64,000 nt of DNA from Cellulomonas flavigena DSM 20109 (GCF_000092865.1 NC_014151.1:4030001-4094000), one strand, 5' to 3'. Positions 8,478-17,251 are shown, numbered from the stretch's first letter. The notes: generated by a model not told the origin, from the letters alone. Numbers and translations are program-made.

Positions 8478-9584
8478 GTGGCTCAGACCTTGCCCGCACC
8501 CCAGCAGCTCGCCACCCGGCGCCTGTCCACCCTGGACCGGTGGCTGCCGGCCTGGATCGGGGCGGCGATGCTCGCCGGCCTCGCACTCGGCCGGTTCGTG
8601 CCGTCCCTGGCCGACGCGCTCGCGCACCTGGAGGTCGGCGGGATCTCGCTGCCGATCGGGCTCGGGCTGCTGGTGATGATGTACCCGGTGCTGGCCAAGG
8701 TCCGCTACGACCGCGTCAGCGCGGTCACCGGCGACAAGCGGCTGCTCGTCAGCTCCCTGGTCCTGAACTGGATCCTCGGGCCGGCGCTGATGTTCGCCCT
8801 GGCGTGGGTCTTCCTGCCCGACCTGCCCGAGTACCGCACCGGCCTGATCATCGTGGGCCTGGCCCGGTGCATCGCGATGGTCGTGATCTGGAACGACCTG
8901 GCCTGCGGGGACCGGGAGGCCGCGGCCGTCCTGGTCGCGATCAACTCCGTCTTCCAGGTCGTCGCGTTCTCCGTGCTCGGCTGGTTCTACCTCAGCGTCC
9001 TGCCGGGCTGGCTCGGCCTGGACACCCAGGGCCTGGACGTCTCGGTCGGGCAGATCGCGCTCAACGTGCTGGTCTTCCTCGGCGTCCCGCTGGCCGCCGG
9101 GTTCGCCTCGCGCGCGATCGGCGAGCGCACCCGGGGCCGGGACTGGTACGAGTCGCGGTTCGTGCCGCGGATCGGGCCGTGGGCGCTGTACGGGCTGCTG
9201 TTCACGATCGTGCTGCTGTTCGCCCTGCAGGGCGCCGCCGTGACCCGCAACCCCCTCGACGTCGCCCGCATCGCCCTGCCGCTGCTGGTCTACTTCGCCG
9301 TGATGTGGGGCGTCGGCTTGGCCACCGGCAAGGTGCTGCGCCTGGGGTACGCCCGCTCCACCACGCTCGCGTTCACCGCCGCCGGCAACAACTTCGAGCT
9401 CGCCATCGCGGTCGCGATCGGCACCTTCGGCGCCACCTCCGGGCAGGCGCTGGCCGGTGTCGTCGGACCGCTCATCGAGGTCCCCGTCCTCGTCGGCCTC
9501 GTCTACGTCTCCCTGTGGGCGGCACGCCGGTGGTTCGCGACCGACCCCTACGCCACCCCGGCACCGCAGGAGGTCCGCCCGTGA
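8478..9584 (+). CDS. acr3: Arsenite efflux permease, ACR3 family
   Basis: 368 aa from GTG 8478, with GAAGGA upstream. It exports As(III), and often Sb(III), using the proton gradient. About ten hydrophobic segments are visible. The family signature around the essential Cys in TM4 reads GLARCIAMVVIWNDLACGD, and the TM9 segment reads FTAAGNNFELAIAVAIG. It is an ACR3 protein, not the unrelated ArsB. Its stop overlaps the GTG of the arsR-arsC fusion. Confidence 0.94.
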   Translation: MAQTLPAPQQLATRRLSTLDRWLPAWIGAAMLAGLALGRFVPSLADALAHLEVGGISLPIGLGLLVMMYPVLAKVRYDRVSAVTGDKRLLVSSLVLNWILGPALMFALAWVFLPDLPEYRTGLIIVGLARCIAMVVIWNDLACGDREAAAVLVAINSVFQVVAFSVLGWFYLSVLPGWLGLDTQGLDVSVGQIALNVLVFLGVPLAAGFASRAIGERTRGRDWYESRFVPRIGPWALYGLLFTIVLLFALQGAAVTRNPLDVARIALPLLVYFAVMWGVGLATGKVLRLGYARSTTLAFTAAGNNFELAIAVAIGTFGATSGQALAGVVGPLIEVPVLVGLVYVSLWAARRWFATDPYATPAPQEVRP

Positions 9585-10624
9585 GCACCCTGTCCCCCGA
9601 ACGCCCGCCCGCACCCGCCGGCTCCGACTGCGCCCCCACCCCGGAGGCGCACGCCATGGGCGCGCAGGCCGCCGCCCAGGTCGCGACCATGCTCAAGGCG
9701 CTGGCCGACCCGCTGCGGCTGCGGATGCTGTCGTTCATCACCACCAGCTCCACCGGTGAGGCGTGCGTGTGTGACATCGCCACCGTCGCCGACGTCTCCC
9801 AGCCGACCGTCTCCCACCACCTCAAGGTCCTCAAGGACGTCGGCGTGCTGACCTCCGAGCGGCGCGGCACCTGGGTCTGGTACCGAGTCGCCCCCGACGT
9901 GCGCGGCGCGGTCACCGCCCTGCTGGACTCCTTCGCCCCCGCGGCGCTGGACGCCGCCCACCACCGCGCCCGCCCGCTGACCGGCCTCGGCGACGTCGAC
10001 GCCACCCTGACCCGGGTCGCGGACGACCTCGCGCCCAGGTTCCCCGACCTGGACGCGGACCTGGTGCTGCGCACCGTGCGCGAGTCCTACGCCGCGCTGG
10101 CCCGCGGCGCGGGGACCACCGCACACCTGGTACCCACGGCGCAGCGGTTCGCCGCCCAGCGCCTGGCCGACATCACCCGCGCCGCCACCCCGGCCGGGCA
10201 CGTGCCGCAGGTGCTGTTCGTCTGCGTCGCCAACGCCGGCCGCTCCCAGCTCGCCGCGGCCCTGCTGCACCACTACGCCGGCGACACCGTCATCGCCCGC
10301 TCCGCCGGCTCCGCCCCGGCCGCCGCGGTGCATGCCACCGTCCGCCCCCTGCTCGCCGAGCTGGGCACCGACGCCGAGGCGGTGTTCCCCAAGCCGCTGA
10401 CTGACGACGCCGTCCGCGCCGCGGACGTCGTGATCACCATGGGCTGCGGCGACACCTGCCCGATCCTGCCCGGCAAGCGCTACGAGGACTGGGTCGTCGG
10501 CGACCCCGCCCTCGCCTCCCCCGAGGGCGTCGCGGCCATCCGCGACGACATCGACGCGCGCGTGCGCGCCCTGCTCGCCGACCTGCTGCCGTCCACCACC
10601 GACCGACCCGAGGAGCACCCCTGA
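9581..10624 (+). CDS. ArsR repressor fused to LMW-PTP arsenate reductase
   Basis: 347 aa from GTG 9581, preceded by AGGAGG (9568-9573). Residues about 25-115 are an ArsR winged helix with the As(III) Cys pair CVC (62-64) and the recognition helix SQPTVSHHLKVLKD. Residues about 135-200 are the three-helix N-terminal domain found in actinobacterial mycothiol-dependent arsenate reductases. Residues about 208-340 are the LMW-PTP reductase, with C215-X5-R221 and a DTCPILPGKRYEDW segment. One chain thus senses arsenite and makes it. A separate arsC starts on its stop codon. ArsR-ArsC fusions are known but uncommon. Confidence 0.9.
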   Translation: MSTLSPERPPAPAGSDCAPTPEAHAMGAQAAAQVATMLKALADPLRLRMLSFITTSSTGEACVCDIATVADVSQPTVSHHLKVLKDVGVLTSERRGTWVWYRVAPDVRGAVTALLDSFAPAALDAAHHRARPLTGLGDVDATLTRVADDLAPRFPDLDADLVLRTVRESYAALARGAGTTAHLVPTAQRFAAQRLADITRAATPAGHVPQVLFVCVANAGRSQLAAALLHHYAGDTVIARSAGSAPAAAVHATVRPLLAELGTDAEAVFPKPLTDDAVRAADVVITMGCGDTCPILPGKRYEDWVVGDPALASPEGVAAIRDDIDARVRALLADLLPSTTDRPEEHP

Positions 10625-11076
10625 TGACCGACACCGCCACCGACACCACGACCGACGGCGCGACCACCAAGCCCAGCGTGCTGTTCGTCTGCGTGCACAA
10701 CGCCGGCCGCTCGCAGATGGCCACCGGGTGGCTGCGGCACCTGTCCGGCGGCGCCGTGGAGGTCCGCTCGGCCGGGTCGATGCCCGCCGACCAGATCAAC
10801 CCCGCCGCCGTGGAGGCGATGCTCGAGGAGGGCATCGACATCCGCGCCGAGAAGCCGAAGGTCCTGACCACCGAGGCAGTGCAGGCGTCCGACGTCGTGG
10901 TCACCATGGGCTGCGGCGACGCGTGCCCGTTCTACCCCGGCAAGCGGTACGAGGACTGGAAGCTCGAGGACCCCGCCGGTCAGGGCGTCGAGGCCGTCCG
11001 CCCAATCCGCGACGAGATCCGCACCCGCATCCTCACCCTGCTCACCGAACTCGGCGTCCAGCCGGTCAACGCCTGA
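10624..11076 (+). CDS. arsC: Arsenate reductase, LMW-PTP type (second stand-alone copy)
   Basis: 150 aa, ATGA-coupled to the fusion gene. The catalytic loop is CVHNAGRS (C23, R29), and GCGDACPFYPGKRYEDW carries the extra Cys seen in actinobacterial mycothiol/mycoredoxin-dependent enzymes. The N-terminus is a Thr/Asp-rich tail without the three-helix domain. It differs clearly from the copy at 6.7-7.1 kb. Confidence 0.92.
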   Translation: MTDTATDTTTDGATTKPSVLFVCVHNAGRSQMATGWLRHLSGGAVEVRSAGSMPADQINPAAVEAMLEEGIDIRAEKPKVLTTEAVQASDVVVTMGCGDACPFYPGKRYEDWKLEDPAGQGVEAVRPIRDEIRTRILTLLTELGVQPVNA

Positions 11077-11087
11077 CCGCGCCTGCG

Positions 11088-11123
11088 ACGACGGCCCGGA
11101 CCCTGCGGCGTCCGGGCCGTCGT
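11088..11123. terminator. Bidirectional terminator hairpin
   Basis: A perfect 13-bp stem (ACGACGGCCCGGA with TCCGGGCCGTCGT) encloses a 10-nt loop. It lies between the converging arsC and arsN1-like genes and can stop transcription from both sides. Confidence 0.75.
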
Positions 11124-11128
11124 GGCGT

Positions 11129-11635
11129 TCACCCGCCGGCCAGGGTCTTCTGCAGCAGCGTCGTGCCCAGCCACCGGTCGAACTTGCGACCCACCCGCTC
11201 CAAGCGCCCCGCCGGGTCAAACCCGGCGCGCCGGTGCAGCGCCAGCGAGGCCGCGGTGTCCCCGTCCGCGACCACCGCGATCACCTCCCGGGCGCCGGCC
11301 GCCGCAGCCTGCTCCAGGACCGAGGCGAGCAGGCGGGTGCCGATACCGCGCCCGGTCGCCGCCGGATCGAGGTAGATCGTGTCCTCGACCGTGTGCGCGT
11401 ACGCCGGCCGCGGCCGCCACGGACCGACGTACGCGAACCCCGCCACCTGCCCGTCCAGCAGCGCGACCTCGAACGGCCACCCCGCCGCGACCACGGCGTC
11501 GAGCTTGTCCACCCACACCGCCTCACCGGGCGGGTCGAGCTCGAACGTCGCGGTCGACGTGGCCACGTAGTGGTCGTAGATCCGCGCGAGCCCTGCGACG
11601 TCGCCACTGGTCGCGGCGCGCACCTGCACGTTCAC
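11129..11635 (-). CDS. arsN1: ArsN1-like GNAT N-acetyltransferase
   Basis: 168 aa from GTG 11635. The sequence follows the phosphinothricin-acetyltransferase branch of GNAT: IYDHYVATSTATFEL near residues 17-31, FAYVGPWRPRPAYAHTVEDTIYL in two adjoining segments, and the acetyl-CoA loop GRGIGTRLL (about 103-111). ArsN1 proteins in ars operons acetylate the arsenical antibiotic arsinothricin. The same fold also acetylates phosphinothricin, so substrate needs testing. It overlaps the stop of the upstream flavoprotein gene (GTGA), so the two are translationally coupled. Confidence 0.75.
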   Translation of the reverse strand: MNVQVRAATSGDVAGLARIYDHYVATSTATFELDPPGEAVWVDKLDAVVAAGWPFEVALLDGQVAGFAYVGPWRPRPAYAHTVEDTIYLDPAATGRGIGTRLLASVLEQAAAAGAREVIAVVADGDTAASLALHRRAGFDPAGRLERVGRKFDRWLGTTLLQKTLAGG

Positions 11636-13038
11636 GCGGTGCCGTTCGCCGGCTGGTCGCCCGAGCGGCCGTGCACGACGCCGGTGGCGAACCCGATGCT
11701 CGCCGGCGCCCCGACCCCCAGGGTGACCAGCTGCGGCTCGGGTGCGCTGCCGCAGCACGAGCTGCCGTCGGCGTCGAGGTCGGTGGAGCACACCCCGGTC
11801 TCGGGCAGCTCGAGCTCGACCGCGTCCGCGCCGGCGCGGTCGCCGGCCAGGGCCGCGGCGATCGAGCGGACCTGCTCGTACCCGGTGGCCAGCAGGAACG
11901 TCGGGGCCCGCCCGTAGGACTTCATCCCGACCAGGTAGAACCCGTCGTCCGGGTGGGACAGCAGCGCCTCCCCGTGCGGGGGCACAGTTCCGCAGGAGTG
12001 GAAGTTCGGGTCGATCAGCTCGGCCAGCCGGGCCGGGGACTCCACCACCGGGTCCAGGTCCAGGCGCACCTCGCGCAGCATGTTCAGGTCGGGACGGAAG
12101 CCGGTCGCGTTCACGATCGCGTGCACCTGCAGGTCCAGCGCCTCCTCGCGCGCGTGGCCCAGCACCCGCACGCCGTCCCCGGTCGGCACGAGCTGCTCGA
12201 TCGACACCCGGGTCACCAGCGTCAGCCGGCCGGCGTCCACGGCGTCCTTCAGCCGAGTACCGAGCAGCCCGCGCGCGGGCAGCTCGTCGGCCGCGCCCCC
12301 GCCGAACAGCCGCCGCGCCGAGCCTGCGCGGATCGCCCACGTGATCGTCGTATCCGGCGCGGACTCGGCCAGTTCCACCAGGCTCAGCAGGGTGTTCGCC
12401 GCCGAGTGCCCCATGCCCACCACGAGGGTGTGCCGCCCGGCGAACCGGTCGCGCTGCGTACCGAGCACGTCCGGCAGCGGCCCGGTCACGAAGGCCGCTG
12501 CCTGGCGCTCCCCGACCGCCGGCAGGCCGCTGGCACCCAGCGGGTTCGACGTCGCGTACGTGCCGGACGCGTCGATCACCGCGCGCGCCAGCACGTCCTG
12601 CACCTGCCCGTCCGGGGTCAGGGTCCGCACCCGGTACCCGCGACGCTCCCGGCCCAGGGTGCGGGTCTTGTCCGCACCGTCACGCGCCACCGCCAGCACC
12701 CGGGTACCCGTGCGCAGCCGCCCCGCGATCGCAGGCGTAGCCGCCAGCGGAGCCAGGTAGTCGCGCACCAGGTCCGCACCCGTCGGCAGCGCGTCCGTGT
12801 CCGGCGCGACCCACCCCGTCGGCTCCAGCAGCCGACGCGCGGCCGCGTCGATGTCATAGCGCCACGGCGAGAACAACCGCACGTGCCCCCACGACGCCAC
12901 GGCCGCCCCCGCACGCTCGCCGGCCTCGAGCACCAGTGGCTCCAGCCCCCGCTCCAGCAGGTGCGCCGCCGCCGCCAACCCCACCGGCCCGGCACCGATC
13001 ACGACGACCGGCAGCTCCTCACGCACGACCTCGGCCAT
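11632..13038 (-). CDS. arsO: FAD-dependent oxidoreductase, ArsO-like
   Basis: 468 aa from ATG 13038, preceded by GAGGAG. The N-terminal FAD fold has GAGPVGLAAAAHLLERG (about 16-32). The second dinucleotide fold has VVGMGHSAANTLLSL, and the monooxygenase-type NATGFRPD lies near 360. The sequence resembles the flavin monooxygenases called ArsO in ars clusters. A Cys-rich stretch near the C-terminus (VCSTD…SSCCGSAP) may bind As(III). Its biochemical role is not settled in the family. It is divergent from arsR at 13101. Confidence 0.7.
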   Translation of the reverse strand: MAEVVREELPVVVIGAGPVGLAAAAHLLERGLEPLVLEAGERAGAAVASWGHVRLFSPWRYDIDAAARRLLEPTGWVAPDTDALPTGADLVRDYLAPLAATPAIAGRLRTGTRVLAVARDGADKTRTLGRERRGYRVRTLTPDGQVQDVLARAVIDASGTYATSNPLGASGLPAVGERQAAAFVTGPLPDVLGTQRDRFAGRHTLVVGMGHSAANTLLSLVELAESAPDTTITWAIRAGSARRLFGGGAADELPARGLLGTRLKDAVDAGRLTLVTRVSIEQLVPTGDGVRVLGHAREEALDLQVHAIVNATGFRPDLNMLREVRLDLDPVVESPARLAELIDPNFHSCGTVPPHGEALLSHPDDGFYLVGMKSYGRAPTFLLATGYEQVRSIAAALAGDRAGADAVELELPETGVCSTDLDADGSSCCGSAPEPQLVTLGVGAPASIGFATGVVHGRSGDQPANGTA

Positions 13039-13051
13039 GACCACTCCTCGC

Positions 13052-13105
13052 ATTGAAGTACGTCGATAGGTGACGCCGAGCAACGTATCTACAACCGTCG
13101 ATGCG
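13052..13105. promoter_or_regulatory. Divergent arsO/arsR operator region
   Basis: Two candidate ArsR sites lie here. ATTGAAGTACGTCGAT (13052-13067) is an inverted repeat on GTAC with two mismatched pairs. GTATCTACAACCGTCGATGCG (13085-13105) resembles the palindrome at 6549-6574 and overlaps the arsR start codon. Sites in these places could repress both directions. Sites were matched by eye. Confidence 0.5.
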
Positions 13106-13484
13106 TGGCAAGATGGCTGCCATGACCGCCACACCGCTGCCGCTCGCCACGCCGCCGTCGACCGGCACGTGCTGCGCACCGCTGACCCGGGCAGCGGCCG
13201 AGCCCGAGACGGCACGCGAGCTCGCGCGGGTGTTCAAGGCGCTCAGCGACCCCACCCGCGTCCAGCTGCTCTCGATCGTCGCGGCCCACCAGGACCGCGA
13301 GGCGTGCGTGTGCGACCTGACCGAGCCCGTCGGCCTCGCTCAGCCGACCGTCAGCCACCACCTCAAGATCCTCGTCGACGCCGGCCTGCTCACCCGCGAG
13401 CAGCGCGGACGATGGGCGTACTACTCCCTCGTGCCCGGAGCCCTCGACGACGTCGCCGCGAGCCTCCTCGACGCCGCCCGCTGA
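13101..13484 (+). CDS. arsR: ArsR-family arsenic repressor
   Basis: 127 aa from ATG 13101; ATGs at 13113 and 13122 are equally possible because no Shine-Dalgarno sequence is clear. The winged helix spans about 35-115, with ACVCDL carrying the metal Cys pair and AQPTVSHHLKILVDAG the recognition helix. An additional Cys pair (TGTCCAP, about 23-27) sits in the N-terminal arm. It probably controls itself and the divergent arsO-arsN1 unit. Confidence 0.9.
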   Translation: MRGKMAAMTATPLPLATPPSTGTCCAPLTRAAAEPETARELARVFKALSDPTRVQLLSIVAAHQDREACVCDLTEPVGLAQPTVSHHLKILVDAGLLTREQRGRWAYYSLVPGALDDVAASLLDAAR

Positions 13485-13626
13485 ACCTCCTCGCGACTAG
13501 GTCCTGGGAACCGCTCCTCAACGGCAGCGGAGCGCAGATGCAGGGATCGGCTACAGGCCGGGCTGCGATGAGACGAGCGGACCAAGATCCCGCATCGACG
13601 GACCAGGAGAGACCTACGGTTCAAAC

Positions 13627-13944
13627 ATGGCTGAATCAATCCTGATCGAGATGACGACGCCTTCCGGTACCGCCGGCGAGGTCGCGTTGCTGCAGGCCGT
13701 CGCGGACCCCATCCGATGGGCCGTCCTGGACATCCTGGCAATCGGGGAGCACTGCGTCTGCGACCTGCAGAAGCGCGTGCCCATACCGGCGAACCTGCTC
13801 AGCTACCACCTGAAGGTGCTGCGTGACGCGGGCCTGGTGGTCACGTCACGGCGGGGTCGGTGGGTCGACTACCGGCTCGCGGACGACGCCGTGGAGCGCA
13901 TGACGGCGGCCCTGCCGTCCGGGCACGCCGCGGTACGGCCGTGA
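13627..13944 (+). CDS. arsR: ArsR-family regulator (second)
   Basis: 105 aa. The winged helix has HCVCDLQKRVPIPANLLSYHLKVLRDAG, read in two overlapping parts, with a Cys pair in the alpha-3 position as in ArsR. It ends on the GTG of the permease gene (GTGA overlap), so it is the local regulator of that operon. TTCAAACATGGCTGAA (13620-13635), an inverted TTCA/TGAA repeat over the start codon, is a possible autoregulatory site. Confidence 0.88.
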   Translation: MAESILIEMTTPSGTAGEVALLQAVADPIRWAVLDILAIGEHCVCDLQKRVPIPANLLSYHLKVLRDAGLVVTSRRGRWVDYRLADDAVERMTAALPSGHAAVRP

Positions 13945-14990
13945 CCGCGCCGAGCAGGTCGGTGGTCGGCGGCTCGACGGGCCGCCTCGTCGCGGCGCTG
14001 CTCACCGCCGCGACCGTGTGGGTCGGGCTGTACGCCCTGAACGAGGTCGCGTGGGACACCGTCATGGGCGACTGGCTCGGCCTGGACCTGTCGCACCGGG
14101 TCGTCGACGCGGTGCACTTCTTCCTCTACGACGTCACCAAGATCCTGCTGCTGCTCGTCGGGATGATCTTCGTCATCGGGCTGCTGCGGACCACGCTGCG
14201 TCCCGAGCGCGTGCGGGCGTTCCTCGAGGGCAAGCCGCTGTGGCTGTCCCTGGGCATGGCGGCCGTGCTGGGCGCCGTGACGCCGTTCTGCTCGTGCTCG
14301 TCGATCCCGCTGTTCATCGGGTTCGTGGCCGCCGGGGTGCCCCTGGGCGTGACGTTCGCGTTCCTCATCGCCTCCCCGCTGGTCAACGAGGTGGCCGTGG
14401 TGATGCTGGCGGACCTGTTCGGCTGGCAGCTCACCGGCGCGTACGTCGGCGCCGGCCTGGGGATCGCGGTCGTGGTGGGCTGGATCTTCTCCCGGCTGCA
14501 CCTGGAGCGGTGGGTCGAGGACTTCGTGTTCGCCGCCCCCGTCGCCAAGCTCGGCGCCGACGGGCACCGGCCGACCCTCGGCGAGCGGGTCGAGGCCGCC
14601 CTCGAGGAGACCCGCGACATCGTCGGGCGGGTCTGGAAGTGGGTCATCGTCGGGGTCGCCGTCGGCGCGGGCGTCCATGGCTGGGTACCGACCGAGTTCT
14701 TCGCCACCTACGCCGGGCCGGACAACCCGTTCGCGGTCGTCGTGGCGACCGTCGTCGGCGTCCCGCTGTACTCCAACGCGGCCGGGGTGATCCCGATCGC
14801 CGAGGCCCTGTGGGCCAAGGGCATGGCCACCGGGACGGTGATGGCTTTCATGATGGGCACCGTCGCACTGTCGATCCCGGAGGCCGTCCTGCTGCGGCGC
14901 GTGCTCAAGCCCCCGCTGCTCGCCCTGTTCTTCGGCACCGTCACCGTGGCGATCATCGCCGTCGGTCTGGTCTTCAACATCGTCTTCTAG
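13941..14990 (+). CDS. arsP: ArsP-like permease (DUF318 family)
   Basis: 349 aa from GTG 13941, with eight or more hydrophobic segments. The family hallmark TPFCSCSSIPLF (about 113-124) is present, and ASPLVNEVAVVML and GVPLYSNAAGVIPI follow. Some members (ArsP) export methylarsenite and other trivalent organoarsenicals; the wider family also includes other metal permeases. The coupled ArsR gene and the downstream small thioredoxin-fold protein are the usual neighbours of this family. Confidence 0.8.
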   Translation: MTAPSRSVVGGSTGRLVAALLTAATVWVGLYALNEVAWDTVMGDWLGLDLSHRVVDAVHFFLYDVTKILLLLVGMIFVIGLLRTTLRPERVRAFLEGKPLWLSLGMAAVLGAVTPFCSCSSIPLFIGFVAAGVPLGVTFAFLIASPLVNEVAVVMLADLFGWQLTGAYVGAGLGIAVVVGWIFSRLHLERWVEDFVFAAPVAKLGADGHRPTLGERVEAALEETRDIVGRVWKWVIVGVAVGAGVHGWVPTEFFATYAGPDNPFAVVVATVVGVPLYSNAAGVIPIAEALWAKGMATGTVMAFMMGTVALSIPEAVLLRRVLKPPLLALFFGTVTVAIIAVGLVFNIVF

Positions 14991-15044
14991 CGGTCCGGGC
15001 CCCACCCGATCCGTCGTTCGTCCCACCCCTACCTGGAGGTCGTC

Positions 15045-15290
15045 ATGAACATCAAGGTCCTCGGCCCTGGCTGCCGCAACTGCGTCACCCTCGAGCGCGT
15101 GACCCGCGAGGCCGTCGAGGCCCTCGGCATCGAGGTCGAGATCGAGAAGGTCACCGACTACGCGGCGATCGCCGGCTACGGCGTGATGAGCACGCCGGGC
15201 CTGGTCGTCGACGGCGAGGTCGTCCTGTACGGGCGGGTGCCGACCGCCGCCCAGGTGCGCGAGATCCTCGAGCCGCTCGTCACCCGCTGA
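15045..15290 (+). CDS. Small thioredoxin-fold protein (MTH895/TM0996 type)
   Basis: 81 aa with GGAGG before ATG 15045. It has the active-site segment GPGCRNCVTLE (CRNC, about 10-13) and the cis-Pro loop MSTPGLVVDGEVV. These glutaredoxin-size proteins commonly accompany DUF318/ArsP permeases and may deliver electrons or metal to the CSC motif of the permease. Confidence 0.88.
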   Translation: MNIKVLGPGCRNCVTLERVTREAVEALGIEVEIEKVTDYAAIAGYGVMSTPGLVVDGEVVLYGRVPTAAQVREILEPLVTR

Positions 15291-15737
15291 GCCCTGCTGG
15301 GACCCGCGGCACGGGAAGAGACATCATGAACGAGCACCCGCCTTCGCGGGGCGGTTCGCCGGGCGCCGGTTCGCTCGCCGGACGCGGCCCCGGGCCGGCT
15401 CGGTTCCAGGCGCATCTGAGCCCTGATCCACCGGTCCACTTCGGGTGGGTGTGGTCCGTGGCTGTGCGGGTGGGGGCTGGGTGCAGGGCGTGGCGGGCCC
15501 GCCGGCCTGTGCCGGCTCTTCCACTAACGCCGTCGGGGCTGCAGTGGCAGGTAGCGAACTTGACGCCGAACGTACTTAAAGTATCCGCGCCTCAATCTCA
15601 AACTATCTTGCATCTCGACAACTCGACAGACCTGGTGTCGACGGTGACCGAATTCTGCACGACTGCCCGCCTGGAAGACTGCACACGCCCGGGCGTGTCT
15701 GCGCAGATGCGCAGCGTCCGCCAGCGAGGGTCGGGAG
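15291..15737. other. Gene-free right edge of ars cluster with repeat
   Basis: No credible gene. A plus-strand frame from ATG 15326 has composition unlike its neighbours and no homology I recognise. TATCTTGCATCTCGACA (15604-15620) and the overlapping CTTGCATCTCGACAACT (15607-15623) repeat exactly the sequences at 6530-6546 and 6547-6563, so the ars cluster is bracketed by the same motif. Confidence 0.55.
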
Positions 15738-17107
15738 TGTCAGATGAACGGTGGGCGGGGCCCGGCGTTCTTCAGAGGTTCGAGGGGTTGATGCGCCCGT
15801 CGAAGGTGATGGCGAACGCGTTGAGGGCGGCCTTCCATCGGATGACCCATCGTGCCCGGCCCCGTCCGGTGGGGTCCAGCGCTCGGGTCACCAGGTAGAG
15901 GCACTTCAGGGCCGCGGCGTCGTTCGGGAAGTGCCCCCGGGCCCGGACTGCTCGCCGGTAGCGCGCGTTCAGACTCTCGATCGCGTTGGTCGTGCAGATG
16001 ATCTTGCGGATCTCCACGTCGTAGTCCAGGAACGGGACGAACTCGGGCCAGGCGGTGCGCCACCAGCTTGACCGCCGCCGGGTACTTGCCGGCCCACTTG
16101 TCGGCGAAGTCGTCCATCCGCGCGCTCGCCTGCTCGGCGTTGACCGCGGTGTAGATCGGCTTGAGGTCGCGGGCCACGGCGTCCCAGTCCTGGCGGGCGG
16201 CGTAGCGGAACGTGTTGCGGATCAGGTGGATCACGCAGGTCTGCACCTGGGTCAGCTCCCAGACCGTGGTGATCGCCTCCGGCAGCCCCTTGAGGCCGTC
16301 GCAGACCGCTATGCACACGTCCGTGACGCCGCGATTCTTGATCTCGGTGAGCACGTTCAACCAGTACTTCGCTCCCTCCCCGCCGTCCCCGGCCCAGATC
16401 CCCAGGATGTCGCGCTCCCCGCGGGTGGTCACGCCGATCACGACGTAGAACGGCTTGTTCGTCACCGCGCCGTCGCGGACCTTGACCACGATCGCGTCGA
16501 TGAAGATCACCGGATAGACCACGTCCAGGGGGCGGGTCTGCCACTCGGCCATCTCCGCGGTGACCTTCTCGGTGATCCGGCTGATCGTGTCCTTGGAGAC
16601 CTGGGTGCCGTAGACCTCGGCGAAGTGCGCCGAGATCTCCCCGGTCGTCAGCCCCCGCGCCGTCAGTGAGAGCACGAGCTCGTCGACGCCCTCCAACCGG
16701 CGTTGGCGCTTCTTGACGATCGCCGGCTCGAAGGTGCCCTCACGGTCACGCGGCACGTCGATCTGCACCGGGCCGATCTCGGTGATCACGGTCTTCGAGC
16801 GGCTCCCGTTGCGCTCGTTCGAACCTGACTTGCCCTCCCGCTCACCCGGTCGATACCCGAGGTGGTCGGTCAGCTCTTCCTCGAGGGCCAGCTCGAGGAC
16901 CTGCTTGGTCAAACCCGCGAGCAGCCCGTCCGGGCCGACCAGGTCCAGCCCGGACGCCCGCGCCTGGGCGACCATCGTCCGGGCGATCTGCGTGTTCTCA
17001 TCCTCATCGAGCTTCACGGGCTCGATCGTGTCGTTCATGCCGCCTGCTTCCCCGCCAAGCCATAGCCCGGCGTGTCAGGCCGACCCCCGCCCACCGTTCA
17101 TCTGACA
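15738..17107 (-). mobile_element. IS256-family insertion sequence
   Basis: About 1370 bp. Inverted ends TGTCAGATGAACGGTGGGCG and three more matching bases occur at 15738-15760 and, as complement, at 17085-17107. No 8-9 bp duplication is visible in the flanks, which suggests rearrangement after insertion. The single transposase gene is frameshifted. Confidence 0.88.
15772..17038 (-). pseudogene. IS256-family (Mutator) transposase, frameshifted
   Basis: The frame from ATG 17038 carries the normal N-terminal part, with catalytic Asp in FIDAIVVKVRDG and VCDGLKGLPEAI. After …YPAAVKL (around 16064) it goes out of frame. The correct continuation (WRTAWPEFVPFLDYDVEIRK, then TTNAIESLNARYRR with the catalytic Glu, ending at 15772) is in another frame. 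One extra G at 16063/16064 (CTGGTGG for CTGTGG) explains it. The element is probably not autonomous. Confidence 0.88.
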
Positions 17108-17251
17108 GACCCGGGGGCGAAGCCTGCTTGTGTGAGGCTGTGCAGGAAACGAGCAGCGAGGTCCGAGGCGTGTCGCAACCGGCTCCAACGTGTGGTTGTT
17201 GTGGGCGTCAGCGGAGCCGGTTGGCGGAGCTGGGGTCGACACCGGGGGTCT

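Noticed and set aside
8439..9614. Minus-strand frame opposite acr3
   Set aside because: Antisense shadow; Asp/Gln/Gly-rich with no motif, while acr3 on the plus strand is full length.
11122..13056. 644-codon plus-strand frame
   Set aside because: Antisense to arsN1 and the ArsO-like gene; extreme Arg/Pro content and no recognisable motif.
15326..15660. Plus-strand frame from ATG 15326 at the right edge of the ars cluster
   Set aside because: No ribosome-binding site, low-complexity start, and it runs through the operator-like repeat.
15730..17115. Target duplication of the IS256 element
   Set aside because: The 8-9 bp flanks (GTCGGGAG and GACCCGGG) do not match, so I do not claim one.
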